A stretch of DNA of 64,000 nt from an uncultured Phocaeicola sp. (lineage in GTDB: Bacteria; Bacteroidota; Bacteroidia; Bacteroidales; Bacteroidaceae). This document shows positions 18,828 to 27,969 of the stretch, in pieces. Numbering within the stretch: the stretch's first letter is position 1; each line of letters starts with the position of its first letter. A program made the position numbers and the translations under genes. The notes beneath the pieces were generated by a model. The model was not told the DNA's origin. It ran no database searches and was given only the letters and a program-made list of their open reading frames with translations. The DNA is taken from assembly GCA_944320855.1 (NCBI GenBank), contig CALUJF010000008.1, positions 1 to 64,000 of the forward strand. The letters run 5' to 3'.

Positions 18828-19478
18828 ATGATACAGATAGAAGGAATAACAAAAAGTTTCGGACAACTTCAGGTTCTCAAGGGGATAGACCTTAATATCG
18901 ACAAGGGTGAAGTGGTAAGTATCGTAGGTCCGAGCGGTGCGGGTAAAACCACATTGCTTCAGATAATAGGAACACTCGACAGGGCTGATGCCGGACGTGT
19001 GATAATCAACGGCACCGACGTGAGCCGTATGAAGGAGAAGGAACTCTCAGCTTTCAGAAACAGGGAGATAGGTTTCGTATTCCAGTTCCATCAGTTGCTT
19101 CCTGAGTTTACCGCACTCGAGAATGTCACCATTCCGGCTATGATAAAAGGTGTGTCGGCTCATGACGCGCGCAGGCAGGCTCTCGATATGCTGAAGTTTC
19201 TCGGACTTCCGGACCGTGCATCGCATAAGCCGTCCGAACTTTCCGGAGGAGAGAAACAGAGGGTAGCCGTGGCAAGGGCTTTGATGAACAATCCTTCCGT
19301 GGTATTGGCCGACGAGCCGTCCGGAAGTCTTGACACTAAAAACAAGGAGGAACTGCACAGCCTGTTTTTTGAACTGCGCGACAAACTTGGTCAGACTTTT
19401 GTAATTGTCACCCACGACGAAGGACTGGCAAGTCAGACCGACCGCACCATTCATATGCTGGACGGAAGGATAGTTTAG
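18828..19478 (+). CDS. LolD-like ABC transporter ATP-binding protein
   Basis: A 216-residue ABC ATPase of the LolD/MacB subfamily. Motifs: Walker [13 protein letters not shown]-loop [18 protein letters not shown] (the phenylalanine/leucine pattern typical of LolD), signature [15 protein letters not shown], Walker [13 protein letters not shown] and the switch HDE. In LolCDE this subunit powers release of lipoproteins from the inner membrane. The matching permease is not next to it, which is common in Bacteroidetes, so assignment to Lol rather than another type VII ABC system is inferred from motif style. Last of a three-gene run (spacings 3 and 7 bp). Confidence 0.88.
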   Translation: MIQIEGITKSFGQLQVLKGIDLNIDKGEVVSIVGPSGAGKTTLLQIIGTLDRADAGRVIINGTDVSRMKEKELSAFRNREIGFVFQFHQLLPEFTALENVTIPAMIKGVSAHDARRQALDMLKFLGLPDRASHKPSELSGGEKQRVAVARALMNNPSVVLADEPSGSLDTKNKEELHSLFFELRDKLGQTFVIVTHDEGLASQTDRTIHMLDGRIV

Positions 19479-19486
19479 TGTTAATG

Positions 19487-19508
19487 AATAATTAAGAATT
19501 AATAATTA
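19487..19508 (-). repeat. AT-rich heptad repeat, inverted copy
   Basis: AATT recurs at 19490, 19497 and 19504, a 7-bp period; on the minus strand this reads as the TTAATTn repeat seen at 6532 and 47158. It begins 9 bp after the LolD-like stop. Confidence 0.65.
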
Positions 19509-19593
19509 TGAGTTGACAAGGCTACAATTACAAGCTGATAGAAAGGTTTTGTCTACTAACTCACAAACTCAAAAACTTAAAAACTTAAACCAT

Positions 19594-20433
19594 ATGAGTC
19601 ATATTAAATTGGGAGAATATAACCTTCTGGAAGTCGTAAAGGAAGTAGATTTCGGGGTTTATCTTGATGGCAGCGAAGATGGCGAGATACTGTTGCCTAC
19701 ACGTTATGTACCTCAGGGATGCAAGCCTGGTGACGTACTGAATGTGTTTATTTATCTCGATATGGACGAGCGTCTGATAGCAACTACCTTGCAGCCTTAC
19801 GTTAAGGTAGGCGAGTTTGCCTGTCTTGAAGTGGCATGGGTGAATCAGTATGGTGCTTTCCTCGACTGGGGATTGATGAAAGACCTTTTCGTGCCTTTCC
19901 GCGAACAGAAGATGAAGATGCTGAAAGGAAATTCGTATGTGGTTCATGTTCATCTCGATGAGGACAGCTACCGTATCGTTGCATCAGCAAAAGTAGAGAA
20001 ATATCTGTCGAAGGACATGCCTGAATATAGTGCAGGCGATGAAGTGGAAATCCTGGTATGGCAGAAAACAGACCTTGGATATAAAGTCATCGTAGACAAT
20101 AAATTCGGTGGTATGATTTTCAAGAACGAGATATTTACCGATGTGCGTATAGGTATGAAGATGCCGGCTTATATTAAGCAGGTACGTCCGGACGGTAAGA
20201 TAGACCTTGAACTTCAGAAGGGTGGAGTGAAGAAGGTAGAGGACTTTGCAGACACTCTTTTGGAATACATACGCAGCAACGGCGGTTCCACACCTTTGAA
20301 TGACAAGACAGAAGCCGATGTGATTTACAATACATTCGGTGTCAGCAAGAAGACATTCAAGAAAGCTGTAGGCGATCTTTACAAGAAACGCCTGATAGTG
20401 CTCGAAGGCGAGCAGGGAATACGCTTGGCTTAA
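19594..20433 (+). CDS. CvfB-like S1 RNA-binding protein
   Basis: A 279-residue cytosolic protein of the CvfB family (conserved virulence factor B), built of tandem S1-type OB folds and a C-terminal winged helix. Visible stretches: GVYLDGSEDGEILLPTRYVP, then VNQYGAFLDWGLMKDLFVPF, KVIVDNKFGGMIFKNEIF and a winged-helix end FGVSKKTFKKAVGDLYKKRLI. I choose the ATG at 19594; the longer frame from 19513 adds 27 Gln/Asn/Lys-rich residues that belong to no domain. In Staphylococcus, CvfB binds RNA and affects exoprotein expression; its role here is unknown. Confidence 0.88.
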   Translation: MSHIKLGEYNLLEVVKEVDFGVYLDGSEDGEILLPTRYVPQGCKPGDVLNVFIYLDMDERLIATTLQPYVKVGEFACLEVAWVNQYGAFLDWGLMKDLFVPFREQKMKMLKGNSYVVHVHLDEDSYRIVASAKVEKYLSKDMPEYSAGDEVEILVWQKTDLGYKVIVDNKFGGMIFKNEIFTDVRIGMKMPAYIKQVRPDGKIDLELQKGGVKKVEDFADTLLEYIRSNGGSTPLNDKTEADVIYNTFGVSKKTFKKAVGDLYKKRLIVLEGEQGIRLA

Positions 20434-20447
20434 GGATAATAGGTGTG

Positions 20448-20528
20448 TAGGATTTATCCTATACGCGGTAGGAACTTTCCTAAAAACGTTTGGGAATATT
20501 CTGTTGTAGGGGGATTTTTATCCTCCTA
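20448..20528. repeat. TAGGA/TCCTA palindromes in ~21-bp steps, ending in a promoter
   Basis: Dyads TAGGA-N4-TCCTA (20448-20461) and TAGGA-N4-TCCTA (20469-20482), a weaker GGAATATTC centre (20493-20501), and a longer TAGGGGGA/TCCTCCTA dyad (20507-20528). Centres are 21, 22 and 20 bp apart. The last lies inside the spacer of the promoter at 20504-20534, so an operator role is plausible; it could also fold as the terminator of the S1-protein gene. Confidence 0.65.
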
Positions 20529-20534
20529 TTTTTG
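20504..20534 (+). promoter_or_regulatory. Promoter of the secreted protein gene 20561
   Basis: TTGT (20504-20507), exactly 19 bases, then TATTTTTG (20527-20534): a good match to the Bacteroidales consensus, 26 bp before the ATG. The spacer is filled by a TAGGGGGA/TCCTCCTA dyad. Confidence 0.75.
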
Positions 20535-20560
20535 TATCAGGAAATTTAAACAGTAAGATT

Positions 20561-21376
20561 ATGAAGAGAAGATTTTATTTAACGCTGATGGCAGTTGCAG
20601 CATTTATGTTTGTATTGCCTGCCCGGGCCCTCGATTTGGGTGATGTGAGGGTCAACGCCCGTTTCCTGACAGACAGAATGGCTTTTGAACTTAAGCTTAA
20701 CGAACGTCAGTATAACGACCTGTTCGAGATTAACTTTGACTTCTTTAATAATGTAGACCCGTATGTTTCGGCTTTGTCGCGTGCCGATGCGCGTGCTATG
20801 GATGCCTACTACAGATATCTTGACGAACGGAACGACGACCTGCGATGGATTCTGTCAAGTGCGGCATATGTCAAGTTTATGTCTATAGATTATTTCTTCC
20901 GTCCTATATATGCAGTGAATAATGTATGTTATGTGCGTATATATAAGGTGTATCCCGACAGGCGTTTCTTCTACTATGGATTGCCGGTACATTACTACTC
21001 CTACAGAGGAGCACACGGACGTAAGTATTTCGGCGGAGTGAGTTATTATAAAAAGAACTTCCGAAAGCATTACAGCCATAAGGTATATGCCGGACATTTT
21101 CAGTGCAGACCGGAATACAGACCTCATGACTTCGGACGGCCAAATCATTCGGTACGGCCTCCACGACCTGTATGTCCGCCGCAAAGACCTGTACCGCATG
21201 TAAAGCCGGTTCGTCCGTCAAAGCCTGTGCCTCCTGCAGTATCACGTCCGCCCAAGCATGATAATGACAAGCATGACAGATACGAACGTCGCGATAAAAG
21301 AAAGGAAGAAATTGGAAACAGAAGGAGTGAACGTCTTGACAGAAGTTCTACACGTAAGTCAATACGCGAAATTTAA
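20561..21376 (+). CDS. Secreted protein of unknown function, basic Pro/His/Arg-rich tail
   Basis: No family recognised. The 271-residue product has a signal peptide (about 1-23, cleavage near ARA-L). The mature N-terminal half (VNARFLTDRMAFELKLNERQYNDLFEINFDFFNN, split here as LTDRMAFELKLNERQ and NDLFEINFDFF) resembles short periplasmic helical proteins that count residues by Leu heptads. The middle is aromatic and Tyr-rich (RIYKVYPDRRFFYYGLP). The last 100 residues are rich in Pro, His, Lys and Arg (RPPRPVCPPQRPVPHVKP, then KHDNDKHDRYERRDKRK), a disordered, strongly basic tail that could bind DNA, polyanions or metal. It has its own promoter with embedded dyads. Confidence 0.75.
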   Translation: MKRRFYLTLMAVAAFMFVLPARALDLGDVRVNARFLTDRMAFELKLNERQYNDLFEINFDFFNNVDPYVSALSRADARAMDAYYRYLDERNDDLRWILSSAAYVKFMSIDYFFRPIYAVNNVCYVRIYKVYPDRRFFYYGLPVHYYSYRGAHGRKYFGGVSYYKKNFRKHYSHKVYAGHFQCRPEYRPHDFGRPNHSVRPPRPVCPPQRPVPHVKPVRPSKPVPPAVSRPPKHDNDKHDRYERRDKRKEEIGNRRSERLDRSSTRKSIREI

Positions 21377-21497
21377 AAACATAAGTAATAGCTCTTTATA
21401 ATATATCTCAGTATTCCTTGTTTTAATTGTATTGTCTGTTATTCCTGTCTTCTTCTTTTGCTTATATTGGATTTTTAATATGGTAACAGATATTTAA

Positions 21498-21534
21498 CTA
21501 AGGGCTGACTCCGCAAAATAAAGTCAGCTCTTAG
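21498..21534 (+). terminator. Hairpin downstream of gene 20561
   Basis: Arms 21498-21510 (CTAAGGGCTGACT) and 21522-21534 pair with one wobble around an 11-base AT-rich loop, followed by TTTATACTTTTTG. Likely terminator, 122 bp after the stop. The rest of 21377-21653 shows nothing I recognise. Confidence 0.65.
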
Positions 21535-21604
21535 TTTATACTTTTTGTATTTGTTTTCTTCTTAATGAAATAATATCATTTTGTGTCATAAATGTTGTAG
21601 GAAT

Positions 21605-21641
21605 AAAAAAATAAGGAGCTAAGCTTTTGACTTAACTCCTT
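21605..21641 (-). terminator. Terminator of tRNA-Pro
   Basis: On the minus strand, AAGGAGTTAAG pairs with CTTAGCTCCTT (21631-21641 with 21613-21623, one mismatch) and is followed by a T run (A run at 21605-21611). It starts 13 bp after the tRNA 3' end. Confidence 0.85.
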
Positions 21642-21653
21642 GATAATCAGCTG

Positions 21654-21728
21654 TCGGGATGACTGGATTCGAACCAGCGACCACGCGCCCCCCAGACGCG
21701 TACTCTAACCGGGCTGAGCTACATCCCG
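21654..21728 (-). tRNA. tRNA-Pro (anticodon GGG)
   Basis: Minus-strand cloverleaf: acceptor CGGGATG/CATCCCG with discriminator A, anticodon loop CTGGGGG (GGG at 34-36), T loop TTCGAAT. CCA is not encoded. Confidence 0.95.
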
Positions 21729-21738
21729 AATGCGAATG

Positions 21739-21769
21739 CAAAGGTAGTGCTTTTTTTATAATTACCAAA
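21739..21769 (-). promoter_or_regulatory. Promoter of tRNA-Pro
   Basis: On the minus strand TTTG (21766-21769), 19 bases, TACCTTTG (21739-21746), 10 bp before the tRNA. The 18-base block AAAAGCACTACCTTTGCA around the -7 box is identical in the rplS promoter. Confidence 0.88.
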
Positions 21770-21812
21770 CAATTACAGCCCTTGTTTGTTTGCGTCTGAT
21801 AATTGAATAGGT

Positions 21813-22877
21813 TTATCCCATTGTTTCACAATAAAAGTCGAGACTTTCGAAAATCTCTTCTTTAGAAACAGTCTGGTTTATATTTATTTCTCCAATATTG
21901 CTGAGTAAAGTGAAATTTATAGAGTCTGACGATTCATTCTTTTTATCGTGTGTCATGAACTCATAAAGTTTCTCATAATCTTTGCATGAGAAATGAAGCT
22001 TTCCGTAATGTTCTTTGATGAAAGCTGTGGTTTTCCACAATATGTCTTTGGGAAATTCGGATTTGATGTGCGAAAGATATAGTTCGCTTACCAATCCCCA
22101 TGCTACTGCATATCCGTGCAAGGAAGGATGTGCACTCTGTAATGAGAAACTTTCGAGTGCATGACCTATGGTGTGTCCGAGATTTAAAGATTTCCTGATT
22201 CCTTTCTCGCAAGGGTCCTGTTCTACCACTTTCTCTTTTATGGCTACTGATTTTGCTATCATCTGCTGAAGCAAATCATAATTTATATCATTGCCAAAAT
22301 CGAATGTTATGAGTTCCTTCCAGTTTTCTTGATTGCTGATAAGTCCGTGTTTAAGCATTTCTGCATATCCTGACATAATATTCTCATTGTCAAGCGTTTT
22401 AAGAAACTCGCTGTCTATAATAACTTCTGATGCAGGTGCAAATGCTCCTATCTCATTTTTCAAACCATTGAAGTTTATGCCCGTTTTTCCTCCTACCGCC
22501 GCATCAACCATCGAGAGCAGTGTAGTCGGGATGTTAATGAAAGGAATACCTCTTTTGAAAGTTGCAGCAGCAAATCCCCCGAGGTCGGTAACCATTCCGC
22601 CACCGAGATTAATCATTAAAGAGTGTCTTGTAGCTCCGCTGTTGCTCAGTTTGAGCCACACTGAAGCCAAGGTTTCAAGAGTTTTGTTTATATCTTCTAC
22701 ACCTATAGTTATATGGGTGGCATTTTTAATAGCACTGATATTTTCTATTATAGGCAGACAATTCCTGTATGTATTATTGTCGGTAAGTATGAATAACTTA
22801 TCATACTTGTGAGATGATATAACCTTTTCAAGGTCATTACATAAATTATTGCAGATTATAACTTCCTGTTTACTCAT
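21813..22877 (-). CDS. aroB: 3-dehydroquinate synthase
   Basis: Second step of the shikimate pathway, DAHP to 3-dehydroquinate, NAD+- and metal-dependent. The 354-residue protein carries the family glycine motif NLGGGMVTDLGGFAAATFKRG, then PTTLLSMVDAAVGGKTGIN, the metal-site region LNLGHTIGHALES and a second His cluster (HGYAVAWGL). Length is normal. It is monocistronic, with a -7 box at 22897-22904 (minus) and no neighbour from the same pathway. Confidence 0.96.
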   Translation of the reverse strand: MSKQEVIICNNLCNDLEKVISSHKYDKLFILTDNNTYRNCLPIIENISAIKNATHITIGVEDINKTLETLASVWLKLSNSGATRHSLMINLGGGMVTDLGGFAAATFKRGIPFINIPTTLLSMVDAAVGGKTGINFNGLKNEIGAFAPASEVIIDSEFLKTLDNENIMSGYAEMLKHGLISNQENWKELITFDFGNDINYDLLQQMIAKSVAIKEKVVEQDPCEKGIRKSLNLGHTIGHALESFSLQSAHPSLHGYAVAWGLVSELYLSHIKSEFPKDILWKTTAFIKEHYGKLHFSCKDYEKLYEFMTHDKKNESSDSINFTLLSNIGEININQTVSKEEIFESLDFYCETMG

Positions 22878-22896
22878 ATTTGTACTGTTTTGTTGG

Positions 22897-22954
22897 CAAA
22901 AGTAGAAAAAAAGTTAGAAAGATACTTCTTTACGCTTACAAATAATTAATTTTG
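22897..22954. promoter_or_regulatory. Divergent -7 boxes for aroB and gene 22989
   Basis: CAAAAGTA (22897-22904) reads TACTTTTG on the minus strand, 19 bp before aroB. TAATTTTG (22947-22954) lies 34 bp before the 22989 ATG. No clear -33 boxes. Confidence 0.55.
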
Positions 22955-22988
22955 TGTCTTGAAATTTAAACTAAATGATAAATAAAAT

Positions 22989-23402
22989 ATGAAAGGTCTT
23001 TTTCCAACTTTTTTCCGTATTCTGGGATATGCTCTTTTGGTGCTATCCGTTTTTGTTCCTATGCTGATGTATATGTTCGGTATGGTGCAGACAGATTCAA
23101 GCCTTATTTTAGTGAAACTTGGTGCCAAATCTGTCATATGGATTTCTCTGTTCTTTATATTTTTTGCCAAGACGGACGATGAAGATGAAGTAACTTCCTC
23201 TCTTCGTGTCAAAGCCATGAAGTTTGCTCTGATAGTATTCGGGATATATTATCTCGTTGCCCTTGCCATTGCAGCTGTAGAATTGAATTATCAACGCGCT
23301 GATAATTCTATCGGTATTTTCTATATGGTAATGAATGTTATATGCTTTGAATTTCTGCAGCAGAAACGTAAAATAGAGAAAAGATTTAATAGAAAAAGCT
23401 AA
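22989..23402 (+). CDS. Small four-helix membrane protein, unknown function
   Basis: No family named with confidence. The 137-residue product has four hydrophobic segments (about 10-32, 45-60, 75-97, 106-122), a short acidic loop after the second (KTDDEDEVTSS) and a basic C-terminus (QQKRKIEKRFNRKS), which by the positive-inside rule places the tail in the cytoplasm. It sits alone between aroB (divergent) and the outer-membrane barrel gene 93 bp downstream. Confidence 0.75.
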   Translation: MKGLFPTFFRILGYALLVLSVFVPMLMYMFGMVQTDSSLILVKLGAKSVIWISLFFIFFAKTDDEDEVTSSLRVKAMKFALIVFGIYYLVALAIAAVELNYQRADNSIGIFYMVMNVICFEFLQQKRKIEKRFNRKS

Positions 23403-23495
23403 AAAAACGAATCACTTTTAAACTTTTGCTTGATATTGCTATCATATGCATATTGAAATTTATTTATTAAAGTATGGAATGATAGTTTTTTGACT

Positions 23496-26381
23496 ATGAA
23501 AATTAGGGTTTTGTGTTTTTTGATAGGAGTGTTTACTCCTTTGTTAATCTTCTCTCAGGGAAGAACCTCTAAGGGAACTGTTTCGGGGACGGTAGTGGAT
23601 GCGGATGATAAAATGCCGGTCATGCAGGCTACGGTTCAGGTGTTGTCGCCTAAAGACAGTACAATGATTACAGGAAATATTACAGACTTAGACGGAAAAT
23701 TTTCGCTAAGCGCCAAGTTCGGCAAGTATTTGCTTAAAGTTTCTTTCGTCGGTTATAAGCCTGTTTATAAGGATATTGAACTGACAAGACAGAAACCGAA
23801 GTTGGGAGTGGGCAGTATAGAACTGTCCTCGGATGCGATAATGCTTGAAGGGGCTGTGATAGTGGCTCAGGCACCTGAGGTTACGGCAGTGGCGGATACA
23901 TTGGTCTATAATTCATCGGCATATAGAGTACCTGAAGGTTCTGCACTTGAAGAACTTGTAAAGAAACTGCCTGGCGCGGAAATTGATGATGAGGGAAAGA
24001 TAACCATTAACGGTAAGGAGATTACAAAAATCATGATAGACGGTAAGGAATTCTTTGCCGACGATCCTAATATTGCTCTGAAAAATCTTCCGGTTAATAT
24101 AATTGACAAATTGCGTGCGTACGATAAACAGTCGGACATGGCCAAAGCTACAGGTATACAGGATGGTGAAGAGGAAACAGTACTCGACCTGAGTGTAAAA
24201 CCCGGTATGAATAAAGGATGGTTTGGTAATGTCGATGTTGCAGGTGGTACACATGGCAGATACAGTGCAAAAGCCCTTGCCAATCATTTTTATGATGGTA
24301 ACCAGTTTACGCTTATTGCTTCTTCCAATAATGTCAACGACAATGGATTTCCCGGTGGGGGAGGTGGAGGCGGTTGGAGACGCCAGAATGGTCTGAACAC
24401 TATACATATGGTAGGATTCAATTTCGCTACTGAAACCGAGAAATGGAAGAATAACGGTAGTGTGAATTTCAATCTGAAAAACTCTGATATCAGAAGCAAG
24501 ACTGCATCCGAAACTTTCGTTTCCAGTACTTCAAGTTCCTTTACCAATGCAAAGAATATGCAGGACAACAGAAATCTGAATCTTACTGCTGACTTCAGAA
24601 TTGAATGGAATCCTGATACCACTACAATGGTACTTTTCCGTCCGAGATTCCAGTACGGGGACACTGATAATGGAACAAAATCGAACACTTATACCTTTAA
24701 CCAGGATCCGGTGTATTCTACAGACGAACTTATAGACGCTGATGAACAGGACAAGCTTACAGAACTTGTTCCTGAAGAAAATATAATAAATACAATCATC
24801 AGAAACAGTCTTTCGCGTTCCAACTCTCTCACTCACGGAGCCTCTTTGATGTATAACAAACGCTTGGGTAAGGCTGGCAGAAATATAACTCTTCGTGGAT
24901 ATTACAATTATACAGATAGTAAATCTGAGCAGTTCTCTACATCCGAAACCAATTACTTCCAGAAATCACCGGAAGAACAGTTGGAGATTCTGAACCGTTA
25001 TATCACTACTCCGACAAAGAGTTACAATTACAGTGCGAGAGTTTCTTACAGCGAGCCTATAAGGAAAAATATGTTCTTGCAGTTCAGCTATAATTTCCAA
25101 TATAAGAGAAATAAATCGGAAAACTCAACTTACGATATGCCAAACGGATGGACTGTACCTCAAGGACTTGCCGGAGATACTGACGGCGCATATAACAAAG
25201 ACTTGAGTAAGAATGCTGTATATGACTATTATAACCACCAGGTGGACTTGTCGTATAGATGGATTACAGAAAAATCCCAATTCAATCTTGGAGTTTCTTT
25301 CCAGCCTCAGCATACAGAACTTGATTATAAGAAAGGCGATTTGGATACAGTAAGCGTGCGTAAGGTCTTTAATTTTACTCCTACATTGGATTTCAGATAT
25401 AAATTCTCCAAAACAAGCCAGTTGAGAATCGATTATCGCGGACGAAGCTCCCAACCAAGTATGACTGACTTGCTGCCTATCGAGGATAATACAGACCCAC
25501 TTAACATAAAACAGGGTAACCCTAATCTGAAACCGGCTTTTACCAATACATTGCGCGTACATTATAATACATTCAATGTTGAAACCCAGAGAGGCTGTAT
25601 GAGCTATATATCATATAATAATACTCTGAACAGTATAAGTAATAGAAAAACCTATAACGAAACTACCGGTGGATACGTTACAAGGCCTGAGAATATAAAT
25701 GGTAACTGGAATATATTTGGAATGGTGGGTGGAAATATAGCCCTTAAGAACAAGAAATACACCATAAACACATTTACTAATACCAGATACAGCAATATGG
25801 TAAGCTATATAAGCAGTAAAGAGGTAACAACAAATTCTGATAAGAATGTTACCAAACAGTTGAACTTGGGTGAAAGACTCAGAGGTACTTACAGGTCCGA
25901 CTGGTGGGAAGTTTCTTTGAACGGTTCTATTAATTACATGCATTCCAGAAACAGCTACCAGGCATCAAGCAATATGGATACTTATCAGTTCTCATATGGA
26001 GCAAGTACGAATATCAATCTGCCGTGGAACATGTCGATTTCTACAGACCTTTCACAGAATTCAAGACGAGGCTACACTGACGAGTCGATGAACCGCGACG
26101 AACTGTTGTGGAATGCCCAGATATCACAGAACTTCCTGAAAGGAAATGCCGCAACAGTCAGTATCCAGTTCTATGATATCCTTCAGAACCAAAGCAATAT
26201 AAGCCGTGTGATATCAGCTGCAATGCGTTCCGATTCGGAATATAATGCCATCTACAGCTATTGCATGGTGCATTTCATTTACCGTCTAAATCTTTTCGGT
26301 GGAAAGCAGGGGGGACGTCCTATGGGAGGTCCTGGATTTGGTCCTCCGGGACACGGACCGGGATTTGGTCACAGAAGATAA
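23496..26381 (+). CDS. Outer-membrane beta-barrel protein with carboxypeptidase-regulatory-like N-domain
   Basis: A 961-residue TonB-receptor-like protein of the OMP_b-brl_3 type, common in Bacteroidetes. Signal peptide 1-22; CarboxypepD-reg-like domain (about 27-110: SGTVVDADDKMPVMQATVQVL, FVGYKPVYKDI); a plug-like domain (about 130-220: LEELVKKLPGAEIDDEGKI, MIDGKEFFADDPN); then a long barrel of alternating aromatic strands. The C-terminus is a Gly/Pro-rich tail (GGPGFGPPGHGPGFGHRR) in place of the usual terminal Phe strand, which is odd for an outer-membrane barrel. No SusD partner is present, so this is not a Sus pair. I start at the ATG 23496, not the TTG two codons earlier. Ligand unknown. 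Confidence 0.9.
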   Translation: MKIRVLCFLIGVFTPLLIFSQGRTSKGTVSGTVVDADDKMPVMQATVQVLSPKDSTMITGNITDLDGKFSLSAKFGKYLLKVSFVGYKPVYKDIELTRQKPKLGVGSIELSSDAIMLEGAVIVAQAPEVTAVADTLVYNSSAYRVPEGSALEELVKKLPGAEIDDEGKITINGKEITKIMIDGKEFFADDPNIALKNLPVNIIDKLRAYDKQSDMAKATGIQDGEEETVLDLSVKPGMNKGWFGNVDVAGGTHGRYSAKALANHFYDGNQFTLIASSNNVNDNGFPGGGGGGGWRRQNGLNTIHMVGFNFATETEKWKNNGSVNFNLKNSDIRSKTASETFVSSTSSSFTNAKNMQDNRNLNLTADFRIEWNPDTTTMVLFRPRFQYGDTDNGTKSNTYTFNQDPVYSTDELIDADEQDKLTELVPEENIINTIIRNSLSRSNSLTHGASLMYNKRLGKAGRNITLRGYYNYTDSKSEQFSTSETNYFQKSPEEQLEILNRYITTPTKSYNYSARVSYSEPIRKNMFLQFSYNFQYKRNKSENSTYDMPNGWTVPQGLAGDTDGAYNKDLSKNAVYDYYNHQVDLSYRWITEKSQFNLGVSFQPQHTELDYKKGDLDTVSVRKVFNFTPTLDFRYKFSKTSQLRIDYRGRSSQPSMTDLLPIEDNTDPLNIKQGNPNLKPAFTNTLRVHYNTFNVETQRGCMSYISYNNTLNSISNRKTYNETTGGYVTRPENINGNWNIFGMVGGNIALKNKKYTINTFTNTRYSNMVSYISSKEVTTNSDKNVTKQLNLGERLRGTYRSDWWEVSLNGSINYMHSRNSYQASSNMDTYQFSYGASTNINLPWNMSISTDLSQNSRRGYTDESMNRDELLWNAQISQNFLKGNAATVSIQFYDILQNQSNISRVISAAMRSDSEYNAIYSYCMVHFIYRLNLFGGKQGGRPMGGPGFGPPGHGPGFGHRR

Positions 26382-26400
26382 CATAGTCATACAATACATG

Positions 26401-26437
26401 CTGCATATGTCATTCATATGATGTATGCAGTTTTTTT
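26401..26437 (+). terminator. Terminator after barrel protein
   Basis: Imperfect 13-bp arms (26401-26413, 26418-26430; CTGCATATGTCAT with ATGATGTATGCAG), then seven T. It begins 20 bp after the stop. Confidence 0.85.
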
Positions 26438-26481
26438 ATTACAATATACAGAAATCAGGTTCATAATAAAATAAAAAAACG

Positions 26482-26489
26482 TATATTTG
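26482..26489 (+). promoter_or_regulatory. -7 box of cardiolipin synthase gene
   Basis: TATATTTG fits TAnnTTTG, 19 bp before the ATG at 26509. Confidence 0.6.
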
Positions 26490-26508
26490 TTTTTGACCTG
26501 AATGTAAT

Positions 26509-27969
26509 ATGATTATGAATGATATATTCTTTACTTTCTTTTATTTCACTTATGGGCTGCTGATATTCTCTACAGTGGTATTTGTTGTTCTTGACAATAG
26601 AAACCCGGTCAAGACGATGGCATGGATACTACTCCTTCTTTTTTTGCCCGGTGTTGGACTGATTCTGTATTTCTTCCTTGGCAGAAGCAACAGACATGAA
26701 AGGCTTATAAGCAGAAAGGGATATTCACGTCTTATTAAGCGGCCAATGGCTGAATATCAGTTGCAGGAATCGCTGAATATAGATTCTGGCAAATCAGTGA
26801 TAATGTCGTTGTTCAGAAATGTAAACGGCGCTCTCCCTTTTGAAGGAAACAGTGTGGAATTGTTTACGGACGCAAAATCGATGCTTTTGTCCTTGATAAA
26901 ATCTATCCAATCGGCAAAGCATCATGTACATGTAGAGTTTTATATCTTTGAGAATGATTCGGTAGGCCGTTTACTGAGGGATGTTCTTGTCGATAAGGCT
27001 AAAGAAGGGGTAAAGGTGAGAGTTTTGTATGACGATGTAGGCTGCTGGAAAGTAGAGAAGGAATTCTATGAGTATATGCTTTGCGAAGGTATAGAAGTCC
27101 AGAGCTTCCTGAAAGTAAGGTTTCCGGTTTTTACGTCGAAGGTAAACTATAGAAATCACCGGAAGATTGTAGTCATTGACGGAAAGGTGGGCTATATAGG
27201 TGGTATGAATATAGCCAGCCGATATGTCTATGGCTTTGATTGGGGTATTTGGCGTGACACTCATGCCAAGATATCCGGTAAGGCCGTATATGGATTGCAG
27301 ACAGCGTTTCTGATTGACTGGTTTGCTGTGGAACGCTCATTGATTACATCTCCGGAATATTTCCCGAAGCATATTGAAACCGGGAAATCAGATTTTATTG
27401 ATTCCAAACTCGCTTCCGGCAGCTCTATCGCCCAGATTGTTACTTCAGACCCTGTTGGCAGATGGCGTGACATCATGCAGGGCTATGTCATGGCCATAAA
27501 CAGTGCAAAGAGCTATGTTTATATTCAGACACCATATCTGTTGCCCACAGAACCTGTTCTTACTGCTTTACAGACAGCGGCCCTCGCAGGAGTCGATGTC
27601 AGAATAATGATACCGAAGCGTGGTGATTCGTGGATAATACATAAAGGCACTATGTCATATATCGACGAAATGCTTGAGGCAGGAGTGAAGGTATATATGT
27701 ACAAGAAAGGGTTCCTGCATTCCAAACTTATGGTATCGGATGATGTTATATCCACAGTAGGTTCTACCAATATGGATTTCAGGAGCTTTGAACATAATTT
27801 TGAGGCCAATGCCTTCTTCTACGATAAAGAAACTGCATTGGCCATAAAGGAAATATTTTTGAAAGATATAAAGTCTTGCCTTTTGTTGACACCTCAAATG
27901 TGGAACTCACGCTCTGTCAGGAGCAAGATAGCCGAGTCGGTTATTCGTTTGTTTTCTCCTCTGCTGTAG
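26509..27969 (+). CDS. cls: Cardiolipin synthase
   Basis: Phospholipase-D superfamily enzyme that joins two phosphatidylglycerols to cardiolipin at the inner membrane. The 486-residue protein has two N-terminal membrane helices (about 5-24 and 36-56, with the family stretch NPVKTMAWILLLLFLPGVG) and two HKD motifs: NHRKIVVIDGKVGYIGGMN and LHSKLMVSDDVISTVGSTN. The FEHNFEANAFFYD run after the second motif is typical for Cls. Its 3' end overlaps the 3' end of rsmD on the other strand by 29 bp. Confidence 0.95.
   Translation: MIMNDIFFTFFYFTYGLLIFSTVVFVVLDNRNPVKTMAWILLLLFLPGVGLILYFFLGRSNRHERLISRKGYSRLIKRPMAEYQLQESLNIDSGKSVIMSLFRNVNGALPFEGNSVELFTDAKSMLLSLIKSIQSAKHHVHVEFYIFENDSVGRLLRDVLVDKAKEGVKVRVLYDDVGCWKVEKEFYEYMLCEGIEVQSFLKVRFPVFTSKVNYRNHRKIVVIDGKVGYIGGMNIASRYVYGFDWGIWRDTHAKISGKAVYGLQTAFLIDWFAVERSLITSPEYFPKHIETGKSDFIDSKLASGSSIAQIVTSDPVGRWRDIMQGYVMAINSAKSYVYIQTPYLLPTEPVLTALQTAALAGVDVRIMIPKRGDSWIIHKGTMSYIDEMLEAGVKVYMYKKGFLHSKLMVSDDVISTVGSTNMDFRSFEHNFEANAFFYDKETALAIKEIFLKDIKSCLLLTPQMWNSRSVRSKIAESVIRLFSPLL

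Noticed and set aside
23496..26381. SusC-type receptor of a polysaccharide locus
   Set aside because: No SusD partner, short plug and OMP_b-brl_3-like barrel; no glycoside hydrolases next to it.
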